A stretch of 64,000 nucleotides of DNA. Source: Candidatus Margulisiibacteriota bacterium (lineage in GTDB: Bacteria; Margulisbacteria; Riflemargulisbacteria; GWF2-39-127). The notes under the pieces were generated by a model. That model saw nothing but the letters and a program-made list of their open reading frames with translations, did no database searches and was not told where the DNA came from. The position numbers were made by a program, and so were the translations under genes. This document shows positions 1 to 7,460 of this stretch, piece by piece. Every line of letters starts with the position of its first letter. Within the stretch, counting starts at the first letter, position 1. The stretch lies in NCBI GenBank assembly GCA_003242895.1, contig QKMY01000053.1:48089-112088 (forward strand), given 5' to 3'.

Positions 1-308
1 CTTTAAATGAGGGAAATGTATTTCGCTTTTTAACTAAGCCTTGTGATAGCAAGGTTTTTGAAAAGGTCATTCTGGATGGAATTAAGCAGTATGAGCTTAT
101 TATGGCAGATAAAGAATTGGCCCAACTTAAAGGTTTCTTGGCGATGTGCTGTAATTGTAAAAAAATTCGGGATGGGAAAGGCGAGTGGCATACCATCGAA
201 TCATATATCGAAACACATTCTACCGCACAAGTGAGTCATTCCTATTGTCCTGACTGTGTAAAGAGCTTATATCCTGATATATATGAAGAGATAAAAGAAG
301 AATTATAA
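1..308 (+). CDS. Response regulator, C-terminal part (truncated by window edge)
   Basis: The frame is open from base 3 with no start, so the gene begins before the window. The first residues (NEGNVFRFLTKPCDS) are the last beta strand and lysine region (FLTKP) of a two-component receiver domain. A short helix follows, then a Cys-rich tail with CCNCKKIRD and SYCPDC, a small motif often seen at the C-terminus of response regulators and sensor kinases (CxxCKKIRD...HSYCPxC), perhaps metal-binding. The next gene repeats the receiver segment almost word for word (NEGNIFRFLTKPCDS), so the two are likely tandem paralogues in one operon 15 bases apart. Target unknown; no DNA-binding domain is visible in the part present. 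Confidence 0.8.
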   Translation, partial: LNEGNVFRFLTKPCDSKVFEKVILDGIKQYELIMADKELAQLKGFLAMCCNCKKIRDGKGEWHTIESYIETHSTAQVSHSYCPDCVKSLYPDIYEEIKEEL

Positions 309-323
309 CTTAAGGAGAAATCT

Positions 324-779
324 ATGGGCAATAAAATACTGTTGGTTGATGACGAAGATAATATTCTTTCATCTTATAAACGGATGCTGAAAAATAAATA
401 TATTATTGAAACAGCAGCCGGAGGAGCTGCGGCGCTTGCTGTTTTGAATACTCGTGGTCCTTTTTCTGTTGTTATCTGCGATTACAAGATGCCGGGAATG
501 AACGGAATACAATTTCTAGCGGAAATTAAGGACCTCTTTCCGGATACGATACGAATTATGCTGACCGGACAAGCAGATCTTAACATGGCCATTGATGCAG
601 TTAACGAAGGCAATATTTTCCGGTTTTTAACAAAACCTTGCGATAGTGAGCTGCTCGAAAAATCTATTCTCGCCGCTTTTAGGCAACACGAGTTGATCAT
701 GTCCGAACGCGAACTCCATTTGCTGCTTAAGAAAATTGGCGATAATGGTCTCGGACATAATAGGTTGATCAGAGATTGA
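324..779 (+). CDS. Single-domain response regulator with short C-terminal tail
   Basis: A receiver (CheY-like) protein of 151 residues. It has the acidic pair in LLVDDEDN, the phosphoacceptor Asp in VVICDYKMPGMNG (about residue 54), the conserved Thr in MLTGQAD and the Lys in FRFLTKP. After the receiver comes only a helical tail of about 30 residues, with no DNA-binding or enzymatic output domain. It would therefore act by protein contact or as a phosphate relay. The start is backed by a good Shine-Dalgarno (AAGGAG) eight bases upstream. It lies just downstream of a truncated paralogue that carries a Cys-rich tail this one lacks. The partner kinase is not in the window. Confidence 0.88.
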   Translation: MGNKILLVDDEDNILSSYKRMLKNKYIIETAAGGAAALAVLNTRGPFSVVICDYKMPGMNGIQFLAEIKDLFPDTIRIMLTGQADLNMAIDAVNEGNIFRFLTKPCDSELLEKSILAAFRQHELIMSERELHLLLKKIGDNGLGHNRLIRD

Positions 780-806
780 GCATCGCAATGATGTAAACAA
801 GCTTTC

Positions 807-835
807 TTGACAGTAATCGTTCCGCATGTAACAAT
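807..835 (+). promoter_or_regulatory. Possible rex promoter (TTGACA / AACAAT)
   Basis: A perfect -35 box TTGACA (807-812) is followed after 17 bases by AACAAT (830-835), a moderate -10. The predicted transcript start falls at or next to the rex ATG (842), and no Shine-Dalgarno precedes that ATG, which would fit a leaderless message. Inferred from sequence only. Confidence 0.35.
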
Positions 836-841
836 ATATCC

Positions 842-1459
842 ATGAATTATTCAACAAAAAAAAGAGTCTATCGATATTTGAACTATATTAATGTGCTTAG
901 GATGCTTAATGCGCAGGATATCTCTATAGTTTCCTCTCATAATCTGGCATCCTTGTGCGATGTTACTGCTTCGCAACTCAGGAAGGACCTTATGGATTTT
1001 CCGGTAAGCGGCAAGCAGAAAGTCGGATATGATGTCAGTTATCTGCTTGATGCATTAAGGACATCAGTTCAACGACAAAAAACCGAGCCGATAATTGTTG
1101 TCGGTGCCGGGTTTTTGGGGACAGCCCTTCTGAAATATCCTGGGTTTAAGGCTTATGGTTTTGATATTATTGCCGCCTTTGATGTCGATGTTACTCCTAG
1201 AAAAGATGTTGCGATACCAATTATTCACGTATCTGAAATGCCTGATTTTATTAGGAAAAACGAAGTGAAATTGGCAATTCTTTCTGTTCCCGGTGAAGCT
1301 GCTCAGTCGATCGCACGTAAACTGGCCGAAGCAGGAATTATCAAGATACTTAATCTTGCTCCGGTAGTATTGGCACTTCCGGACACCGTAAATGTCAATA
1401 ACGTGAATATAGTGTTTGAACTTGAATACTTAATGTTCGGTAAAGACGGACAGTCATAA
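842..1459 (+). CDS. rex: Redox-sensing transcriptional repressor Rex
   Basis: Rex family repressor, 205 residues, the family's normal length. The N-terminal 80 residues form a winged helix (SSHNLASLCDVTASQLRKDLMDF, typical of Rex recognition regions). From about residue 85 comes the Rossmann dinucleotide-binding domain with the glycine motif VVGAGFLGTALL. Rex proteins leave DNA when the NADH/NAD+ ratio rises, which derepresses fermentative and hydrogen-evolving genes. It sits directly upstream of a complete [FeFe]-hydrogenase module on the same strand, so that module is its likely target. I did not find a convincing Rex operator (TTGTGAA-N4-TTCACAA type) before the hydrogenase genes. The ATG has no clear ribosome-binding site. 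Confidence 0.93.
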   Translation: MNYSTKKRVYRYLNYINVLRMLNAQDISIVSSHNLASLCDVTASQLRKDLMDFPVSGKQKVGYDVSYLLDALRTSVQRQKTEPIIVVGAGFLGTALLKYPGFKAYGFDIIAAFDVDVTPRKDVAIPIIHVSEMPDFIRKNEVKLAILSVPGEAAQSIARKLAEAGIIKILNLAPVVLALPDTVNVNNVNIVFELEYLMFGKDGQS

Positions 1460-1512
1460 TCTTGGTCATAGGTTATGTTGAAAAAATGCAAAACAAAAGT
1501 GAGGGATGATCC

Positions 1513-1866
1513 ATGAACCCATTGGAAAAATTGAAACAATTACAAGAAGATGCCCGGCAGAAAGTCCGTGAAGAAAAATACAAATGTCCAATTCGTATTT
1601 ATGTCGGATCGGCTACCTGTGAGAATGCAGCAGGAGCCCGTGAAGTTTACAATGAATTAGTGAAGTTGAAACAGGAAAAAAACTATGAGCATATATATAT
1701 AGGGCAGACCGGATGTTCGGGACGCTGTGATAAAGAGCCTATTGTCCAGGTTATGATGGAATCGAGTATACCTATAAAATACTGTGAAATGAATCCTCAG
1801 AAAATTCGCAAAGTATTTGAACAACATATAGAAAATAAAAAAATAATTAGGGAGTGGGCGCTATGA
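1513..1866 (+). CDS. Thioredoxin-fold [2Fe-2S] ferredoxin-like protein
   Basis: A 117-residue protein of the thioredoxin-like [2Fe-2S] ferredoxin family (NuoE-C-terminal/HydC-like fold). After a charged N-terminal helix, residues 28-115 carry IRIYVGSATCENAAGA and then IGQTGCSGRCDKEPIV. The second motif supplies the C-x3-C pair of the cluster site; the first has one Cys where C-x4-C is usual, so a complete four-Cys set is not obvious. Its stop overlaps the next start (ATGA, 1863-1866), which indicates translational coupling to hydB. Small proteins of this kind commonly accompany NADH-linked [FeFe]-hydrogenases as electron carriers or extra subunits. A good ribosome site (GAGGGATG) precedes the start. 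Its exact role in this complex is inferred. Confidence 0.8.
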   Translation: MNPLEKLKQLQEDARQKVREEKYKCPIRIYVGSATCENAAGAREVYNELVKLKQEKNYEHIYIGQTGCSGRCDKEPIVQVMMESSIPIKYCEMNPQKIRKVFEQHIENKKIIREWAL

Positions 1867-3656
1867 TAAACCCAAAATATGCGGTCTCGATCTGTGCTGG
1901 AGCGAAATGCATAAATAAAAATAAGGAATTAATCGTTGCTCTTAATGAAGAACTTGATAATGCAGATATAGCTGATAAAGTACAAGTGCTGGAATGCGGC
2001 TGTCTCGGGTATTGTGAAGATGGTCCTGTAATGTTTATACATCCTGACAATATAATGTATACCCATGTGCAGAAGGAAGATATTCGCGAGATAGTTCAAG
2101 AACACTTAAAGAATAAACGATGGGTTACCAGATTGATCCTTCATCGTAAACAAGTAGCTAATAACTTTTTTCCGACATTCGGAGATGTGGCATTTTTTGG
2201 GAAACAGTATCGAATTACATTGCGTAATTGTGGCGTTATCGATCCTGAATCCATTTCTGACTATCTTTCGTTTCGTGGCTATGAAGCACTTGCAAAGGTA
2301 CTAACTGAATACACTCCGCAAGGTGTTATTGATGAGATATCTGCATCTGGGCTTCGGGGTCGTGGAGGCGGGGGATTCCTGACCGGTAAGAAATGGCAAT
2401 TAACCAGAAATATTGTCGATGATGAAAAGTATGTTATATGTAATGCCGATGAAGGTGATCCCGGGGCATTCATGGATAGAAGTGCTATTGAAGGCGATCC
2501 GCATACGATACTGGAAGGCATGATTATCTGCGGGTATGCAGTTGGAAGCCATAGCGGAATAGTTTATATCCGGGCAGAGTACCCTCTGGCCATAAAACGA
2601 TTAGAGATTGCTATTGCGCAGGCGAAAGAAAAAAATCTCTTAGGGAATGATATCCTTGGTTCCGGGTTTGATTTTGATATCCAGTTAAGACTTGGTGCAG
2701 GAGCCTTTGTCTGCGGCGAAGAGACTGCGTTGATCAATTCGATTGAAGGTAAAAGGGGAATGCCTGTTCCTCGACCGCCTTACCCGTCAGAGCGTGGGCT
2801 ATTCGGGAAATCCACAGTTATTAATAACGTTGAGACCTGGGCTAATGTTCCTGATATCGTTCTTGACGGTGCGGTCAAATTCGCATCTCTGGGTACTGAA
2901 AAAAGTAAAGGTACGAAAGTATTCGCTCTTGCCGGAGCGGTTGAAAACACCGGGCTGGTTGAAGTTCAAATGGGAACAACTTTACGTGAGATAATCTTCG
3001 ATATCGGTGGTGGAATTCTCGGTGGACGTAAGTTCAAGGCTGTACAAACCGGAGGTCCTTCGGGTGGATGTTTACCGTCACAATATCTTGATACGCCTAT
3101 AGACTATGATTCACTGGCTAAAGCCGGTTCGATTATGGGGTCCGGTGGAATGATCGTTATGGACGATAGCACCTGTATGGTTGATGTCGCCAAATATTTT
3201 CTTGATTTTACTCAAAATGAATCATGTGGAAAATGCACTCCCTGTCGTGAAGGTACTAAGCGAATGCTTGAGATACTGACGAGGATAACGCAGGGGAAAG
3301 GTGTAGATGGAGATATCGAGAAGCTGGAGCGATTAGGATTAATGATTAAACGTGCTTCTCTGTGCGGACTTGGCAAAGCAGCTCCTAATCCGGTACTCAG
3401 TACAATTAAGAATTTCCGGGAAGAATATGAATCTCATATAAAAGACAAGAAATGTCTGGCTGGCGTTTGTCGCGAGCTTATGCATTACAGTGTTGATACT
3501 CAGAAATGCATCGGCTGCGGCGCTTGCAAACGTAATTGTCCGGTTAACTGTATTAACGGTGAAATGAAACATCCTCATGTGATTGATGAAACGAAATGTA
3601 TCCACTGCGGGCAGTGTTATGATACCTGCAAGTTTGCAGCAATAACGAGAGGATAA
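1863..3656 (+). CDS. hydB: NADH-linked hydrogenase flavoprotein subunit HydB (NuoF-like)
   Basis: The diaphorase subunit that carries FMN and links NAD(H), ferredoxin and the hydrogenase. Domains in order: thioredoxin-like [2Fe-2S] domain (C11, C16, C47, C51); NuoF FMN/NAD domain with GLRGRGGGGFLTGKKW, CNADEGDPGAFMDR and GAGAFVCGEETAL; SLBB region; a [4Fe-4S] site in ESCGKCTPCREG with its distal Cys in SLCGLG; and a C-terminal 2[4Fe-4S] ferredoxin (CIGCGACKRNCP, CIHCGQCYDTC). About 597 residues is the usual HydB size in electron-bifurcating hydrogenases. I chose ATG 1863, not GTG 1854, because GGAG lies eight bases upstream and an ATGA overlap couples it to the preceding gene. The usual partner HydC is not a separate gene here; it is fused to HydA downstream. 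Confidence 0.95.
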   Translation: MINPKYAVSICAGAKCINKNKELIVALNEELDNADIADKVQVLECGCLGYCEDGPVMFIHPDNIMYTHVQKEDIREIVQEHLKNKRWVTRLILHRKQVANNFFPTFGDVAFFGKQYRITLRNCGVIDPESISDYLSFRGYEALAKVLTEYTPQGVIDEISASGLRGRGGGGFLTGKKWQLTRNIVDDEKYVICNADEGDPGAFMDRSAIEGDPHTILEGMIICGYAVGSHSGIVYIRAEYPLAIKRLEIAIAQAKEKNLLGNDILGSGFDFDIQLRLGAGAFVCGEETALINSIEGKRGMPVPRPPYPSERGLFGKSTVINNVETWANVPDIVLDGAVKFASLGTEKSKGTKVFALAGAVENTGLVEVQMGTTLREIIFDIGGGILGGRKFKAVQTGGPSGGCLPSQYLDTPIDYDSLAKAGSIMGSGGMIVMDDSTCMVDVAKYFLDFTQNESCGKCTPCREGTKRMLEILTRITQGKGVDGDIEKLERLGLMIKRASLCGLGKAAPNPVLSTIKNFREEYESHIKDKKCLAGVCRELMHYSVDTQKCIGCGACKRNCPVNCINGEMKHPHVIDETKCIHCGQCYDTCKFAAITRG

Positions 3657-3738
3657 TTGGGTCGTTTAATTATGAAAATACTACAATAATTATGATCTAA
3701 AGAAATAAATATCTACAGATTATAAAAGGGGATCAGAA

Positions 3739-6009
3739 ATGGAAGAAACAAAAATGGTTAAGCTGAAAATGGACGGGATCGATATAGAAGTTCCGGCTGG
3801 TACGACGCTCATGGAAGCAGCTAAGAAAATTGGCGTTAAGGTCCCATCGTTATGTTACCATCCATATTTATCAATCGAAGGTGCATGTCGGGTGTGCATT
3901 GTAGAAATCAAAGGAATGAAAGATTTCGTGGCTTCGTGTGCTTATCCGGTAGCTGAAGGGATGGAAGTCGTTACTCATACGCCTGATATCCGCCAAGCCA
4001 GAAGAGATATTGTTGAATTATTACTTGATAATCATCCTGACGAATGCCATACATGTGAACGTGACCATAATTGTGAACTTCAAAGATTAGCTTACTCAAT
4101 GGGTCTAAGGCATAAACACTTTAAAGGCGAGAAAAAGAAGTACGAAAAAGACTTTTCTTCAAATGCGGTCGTAAGAGATCCGGAAAAGTGCATTCTTTGT
4201 GGCCGTTGTGTTCGGGTATGTCAAGAAATACAAGGTACCTGCGCAATTGATATGGCACACAGAGGATTCAAATCCACAGTTGTTCCGGCATACGAGAAAC
4301 CATTTGGAGAATCTGTCTGTTCATCGTGCGGTCAGTGCATAAACGTGTGTCCGACTGCTGCCTTTCTTGAAAAAGACTATACCAATCAAGTCTGGGAAGC
4401 GCTTAATGATCCGAACAAATTAAAAGTAGTTCAATTTGCTCCGTCAGTACGAGCGGCAATTGGCGAGGGATTCGGGTTGCCGGTAGGACAAAATATGGAG
4501 AAAAAAACGATTACGGCACTACGACGGTTAGGGTTCGATATGGTTTTTGACACTCAATTTGCTGCGGACCTTACCATTGTGGAAGAAGCTACAGAGCTTA
4601 TCGATAGGATCAGTAATGGCGGAAAGCTTCCTATGATCACTTCATGTTCTGCTGCCTGGATCAAGTTCTGCGAACAATTCTATCCGGAATTATTAGATAA
4701 CTTATCGAGTTGTATGTCTCCTATGTCTATGCTGGGAAGTATTCTCAAACGTTACCTGCCGCAAAAGCTCGATAAAGATCCTGCTCAGGTATATTCTGTC
4801 GCCGCAATGTGCTGTACTGCGAAGAAGGATGAGTCTATGCGTGATGAGATGCAAACTGAAGATGGGCATCGTTACGTTGATGCGGTAATTACTACCAGAG
4901 AGTTGATCTGGATGATCAAGTCGGCTGGCATTGATTTTAACAGTCTGGAAGAAGGAGAATTCGATTCTCCTTTAGGTGAATCAACCGGAGCTGCAACAAT
5001 ATTCGGTGCTACCGGTGGTGTGATGGAAGCGGCTGTACGTACAGCTCATTATTTTATTACCGGACAAGAGCTTCCGGGAATCGAGCTCAAAGCTGTTCGG
5101 GGGGCTATTGATGGAATCAAAGAAGCGGAAGTGCAAATTGCAGATAAAACGATTAAAGTTGCGGTAGCTTCCAGCTTAGGGCATGCTCAGACATTGCTCG
5201 AAAAAGTACGGGCAGGTGAAGAATATCATTTTATCGAGATAATGGGATGTCTTGGCGGATGTATCGGTGGCGGTGGTCAGCCATATGCAGGGACTGATAT
5301 GATTCCTTTAGATAAAGAACTGCTTAAGAAACGTGCACAAGCTCTCTATAGCAGCGATGAACGTAATGAGAAGCGCCGATCACATGAAAATGAAGATATT
5401 AAAAATTTATATGAAAGCGCACTTGAAAAATATGGTTCACATGTCGCACATGAATGGCTGCATACGCATTATTCGGCTAAGTTGCCGCAGGGTATCTGCC
5501 GGGAAGGCAAATCAGAGCAGCAACGGTCCTGTATTGTACCGGAAGATCCACGGTTTCAGGAACTCGCTGTGTTAATGGAAGGTGTTCAGAATGAGAAGTA
5601 TCAGAAGAGCTATTTAATACCGGTTTTACACCGGGCACAAGAGCTGTTTGGATATTTGTCTGATGAGGTAATGAATTTTGTTTCGCTTAAGATGCAGATT
5701 CCAACTTCCCGAATCTATGGTGTAGCTACCTTTTACCACTTTTTCAGCTTGAAGCCGAAAGGTGAAGTCAAGGTTAACGTGTGTCTCGGAACTGCCTGTT
5801 ATGTCAAGGGTGCTGGCGATGTTGTCAGGGAAACTGAACGGGAACTGGGTATTAAGATGGGGGATACGACGAAAGACGGTAAATTTTCTTTAGAGTGTAC
5901 CCGTTGTATCGGTGCCTGCGGACTAGCTCCTGTAGTATTGGTAAATGATAAAGTTTATAGTAAAGTTACCCCTAAACAAATTAAGGGAATTATCAAAGAA
6001 TATCGCTAG
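3739..6009 (+). CDS. hydA: [FeFe]-hydrogenase catalytic subunit HydA fused to a HydC/NuoE-like domain
   Basis: The catalytic subunit, 756 residues, which reversibly reduces protons to H2. N-terminal part: NuoG-like [2Fe-2S] domain (GACRVCIVEIKG), the His-Cys cluster (HPDECHTCERDHNCEL) and two [4Fe-4S] clusters (CILCGRCVRVCQ, CSSCGQCINVCP). The H-cluster domain has L1 TSCSAAW (301-307), L2 MCCTAKK (357-363) and L3 EIMGCLGGCIGGGGQP (from 500), followed by the small-subunit-like region. L1 departs from the group A consensus TSCCPxW. From about residue 600 the same frame continues into a complete NuoE/HydC-like domain with YLIPVLHRAQELFGYL, a C-x4-C (CLGTAC) and a C-x3-C (CIGAC), that is a fourth [2Fe-2S] site. 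HydA and HydC are normally separate subunits. With HydB this gives a two- or three-chain bifurcating complex, probably cytoplasmic. Confidence 0.94.
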   Translation: MEETKMVKLKMDGIDIEVPAGTTLMEAAKKIGVKVPSLCYHPYLSIEGACRVCIVEIKGMKDFVASCAYPVAEGMEVVTHTPDIRQARRDIVELLLDNHPDECHTCERDHNCELQRLAYSMGLRHKHFKGEKKKYEKDFSSNAVVRDPEKCILCGRCVRVCQEIQGTCAIDMAHRGFKSTVVPAYEKPFGESVCSSCGQCINVCPTAAFLEKDYTNQVWEALNDPNKLKVVQFAPSVRAAIGEGFGLPVGQNMEKKTITALRRLGFDMVFDTQFAADLTIVEEATELIDRISNGGKLPMITSCSAAWIKFCEQFYPELLDNLSSCMSPMSMLGSILKRYLPQKLDKDPAQVYSVAAMCCTAKKDESMRDEMQTEDGHRYVDAVITTRELIWMIKSAGIDFNSLEEGEFDSPLGESTGAATIFGATGGVMEAAVRTAHYFITGQELPGIELKAVRGAIDGIKEAEVQIADKTIKVAVASSLGHAQTLLEKVRAGEEYHFIEIMGCLGGCIGGGGQPYAGTDMIPLDKELLKKRAQALYSSDERNEKRRSHENEDIKNLYESALEKYGSHVAHEWLHTHYSAKLPQGICREGKSEQQRSCIVPEDPRFQELAVLMEGVQNEKYQKSYLIPVLHRAQELFGYLSDEVMNFVSLKMQIPTSRIYGVATFYHFFSLKPKGEVKVNVCLGTACYVKGAGDVVRETERELGIKMGDTTKDGKFSLECTRCIGACGLAPVVLVNDKVYSKVTPKQIKGIIKEYR

Positions 6010-6039
6010 ATTGTCGTGAATTAACAAAGGATAGGGCAT

Positions 6040-7419
6040 ATGTCCCACATTATTAACGAAGATGCCATTTTGACATTTTTAAATGATACCGGTGAGCCTT
6101 CATTTGCAGAGGTGCAGAGGGTACTGCATAAGTCAGCCAATTTGGAGCGGCTGGACCTCTCTGATGTAGCTGTTCTGTTAAAGACGACGGACCCGGTTTC
6201 TATTGAGAATATTTTTCAAGCTGCACATCAGGTAAAGAATGCTATCTATGGAAATAGAATCGTGTTTTTTGCACCGCTTTATATTTCAAATCATTGTATC
6301 AATGACTGCCGGTATTGCGGGTTTCGTGCTTCCAACAAGATTGTACGCTCGATGCTCAGTATCGGAGAAGTTAAGTCGGAAACGAAAATGCTGCTGATGC
6401 AGGGGCATAAACGGATTCTTCTGGTTTCAGGTGAATCGTATCCTGCGCCGAAAGGTCTGGATTATGTATTCGAGCTTATTGATGCGATCTATTCCGTAAA
6501 GTATAAAGAAAATAAGATCAGACGGATTAATGTTAATATTGCTCCGCTTGACGGCAATGAATTTGAACGGTTACGTCTGAAGCCAATTGGCACATACCAG
6601 CTTTTTCAAGAGACCTATCATCGCAAAACATATACGCAGGTCCATCCGACAGGACCGAAATCCGATTACGATTATAGACTGGAAGGTATCGACCGGGCTA
6701 TGAAAGCCGGCTTCGAAGATGTCGGTCTCGGAGTATTATTCGGGTTATTTGATTGGCGCTTTGAGGTTATGGCTTTGCTTCAGCATGTCGAGTCTCTGGA
6801 GAAACGGTTCGGGGTTGGTCCTCATACTATTTCGGTACCGAGATTAGAGCCGGCTGAGGGAGCTGATCTGGCAATGGCACCACCGGCTAAAGTAAGTGAT
6901 GCTGATTTTAGAAAGCTTATTGCTATACTGCGACTTGCGGTGCCTTATACGGGAATTATTTTGTCGACGAGAGAAGCGGCTCAGCTTCGCCGGGAAGCAT
7001 TAAAGCTGGGAGTGTCTCAGGTAAGTGCCGGTTCACGGACGAACCCAGGTGGCTATACGTCCCAAAAACAAGGAGAACAATTCTCGTTAGGTGATTATCG
7101 AACGCTTGATGAGGTTATTTATGACCTGCTGAAGATGGATTATTTGCCATCGTTTTGCACAGCATGTTACCGTTTAGGCAGGACCGGGTTGGATTTTATG
7201 GAATACGCCAAACCAGGCGATATTAAAAAGAAGTGCGGTCCGAACGGCTTAATGACACTTAAGGAGTATTTGACTGATTTTGCTACTCCGCAAGTCAAAG
7301 CGTTGGGGGAAATGAAACTGTTGGAATGGACAGAGGACATTGAGGATCAGAGTATCAATGAATTCCTTAAAAAAACGTTTGCACAAATTGATGAAGGAGC
7401 CAGGGATATTTTTGTATGA
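6040..7419 (+). CDS. hydG: [FeFe]-hydrogenase maturase HydG (radical SAM tyrosine lyase)
   Basis: HydG cleaves tyrosine to supply the CO and CN ligands of the H-cluster as an Fe(CO)2CN synthon. At 459 residues it has the usual length. The radical SAM cluster motif CINDCRYCG lies near residue 87, with the TIM barrel and ThiH/BATS-like region after it (RINVNIAPLDG, YQLFQETYH, SAGSRTNPGG). The C-terminal extension that binds the auxiliary cluster is present as CTACYRLGRTG...KKCGPNG (CX2C plus a distal Cys), which separates HydG from ThiH. It starts 30 bases after hydA, with AAAGGA upstream, and is followed by hydF and hydE on the same strand, so catalytic subunits and maturases appear to be made together. 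Confidence 0.95.
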   Translation: MSHIINEDAILTFLNDTGEPSFAEVQRVLHKSANLERLDLSDVAVLLKTTDPVSIENIFQAAHQVKNAIYGNRIVFFAPLYISNHCINDCRYCGFRASNKIVRSMLSIGEVKSETKMLLMQGHKRILLVSGESYPAPKGLDYVFELIDAIYSVKYKENKIRRINVNIAPLDGNEFERLRLKPIGTYQLFQETYHRKTYTQVHPTGPKSDYDYRLEGIDRAMKAGFEDVGLGVLFGLFDWRFEVMALLQHVESLEKRFGVGPHTISVPRLEPAEGADLAMAPPAKVSDADFRKLIAILRLAVPYTGIILSTREAAQLRREALKLGVSQVSAGSRTNPGGYTSQKQGEQFSLGDYRTLDEVIYDLLKMDYLPSFCTACYRLGRTGLDFMEYAKPGDIKKKCGPNGLMTLKEYLTDFATPQVKALGEMKLLEWTEDIEDQSINEFLKKTFAQIDEGARDIFV

Positions 7420-7460
7420 AAATATTTCTATAATTCGGCGTATCCCTGAAAGGCGGCACT

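Noticed and set aside
1459..1512. Rex operator before the [2Fe-2S] protein gene
   Set aside because: The stretch with TGTTGAA and CAAAACAA does not form the two half sites at correct spacing.
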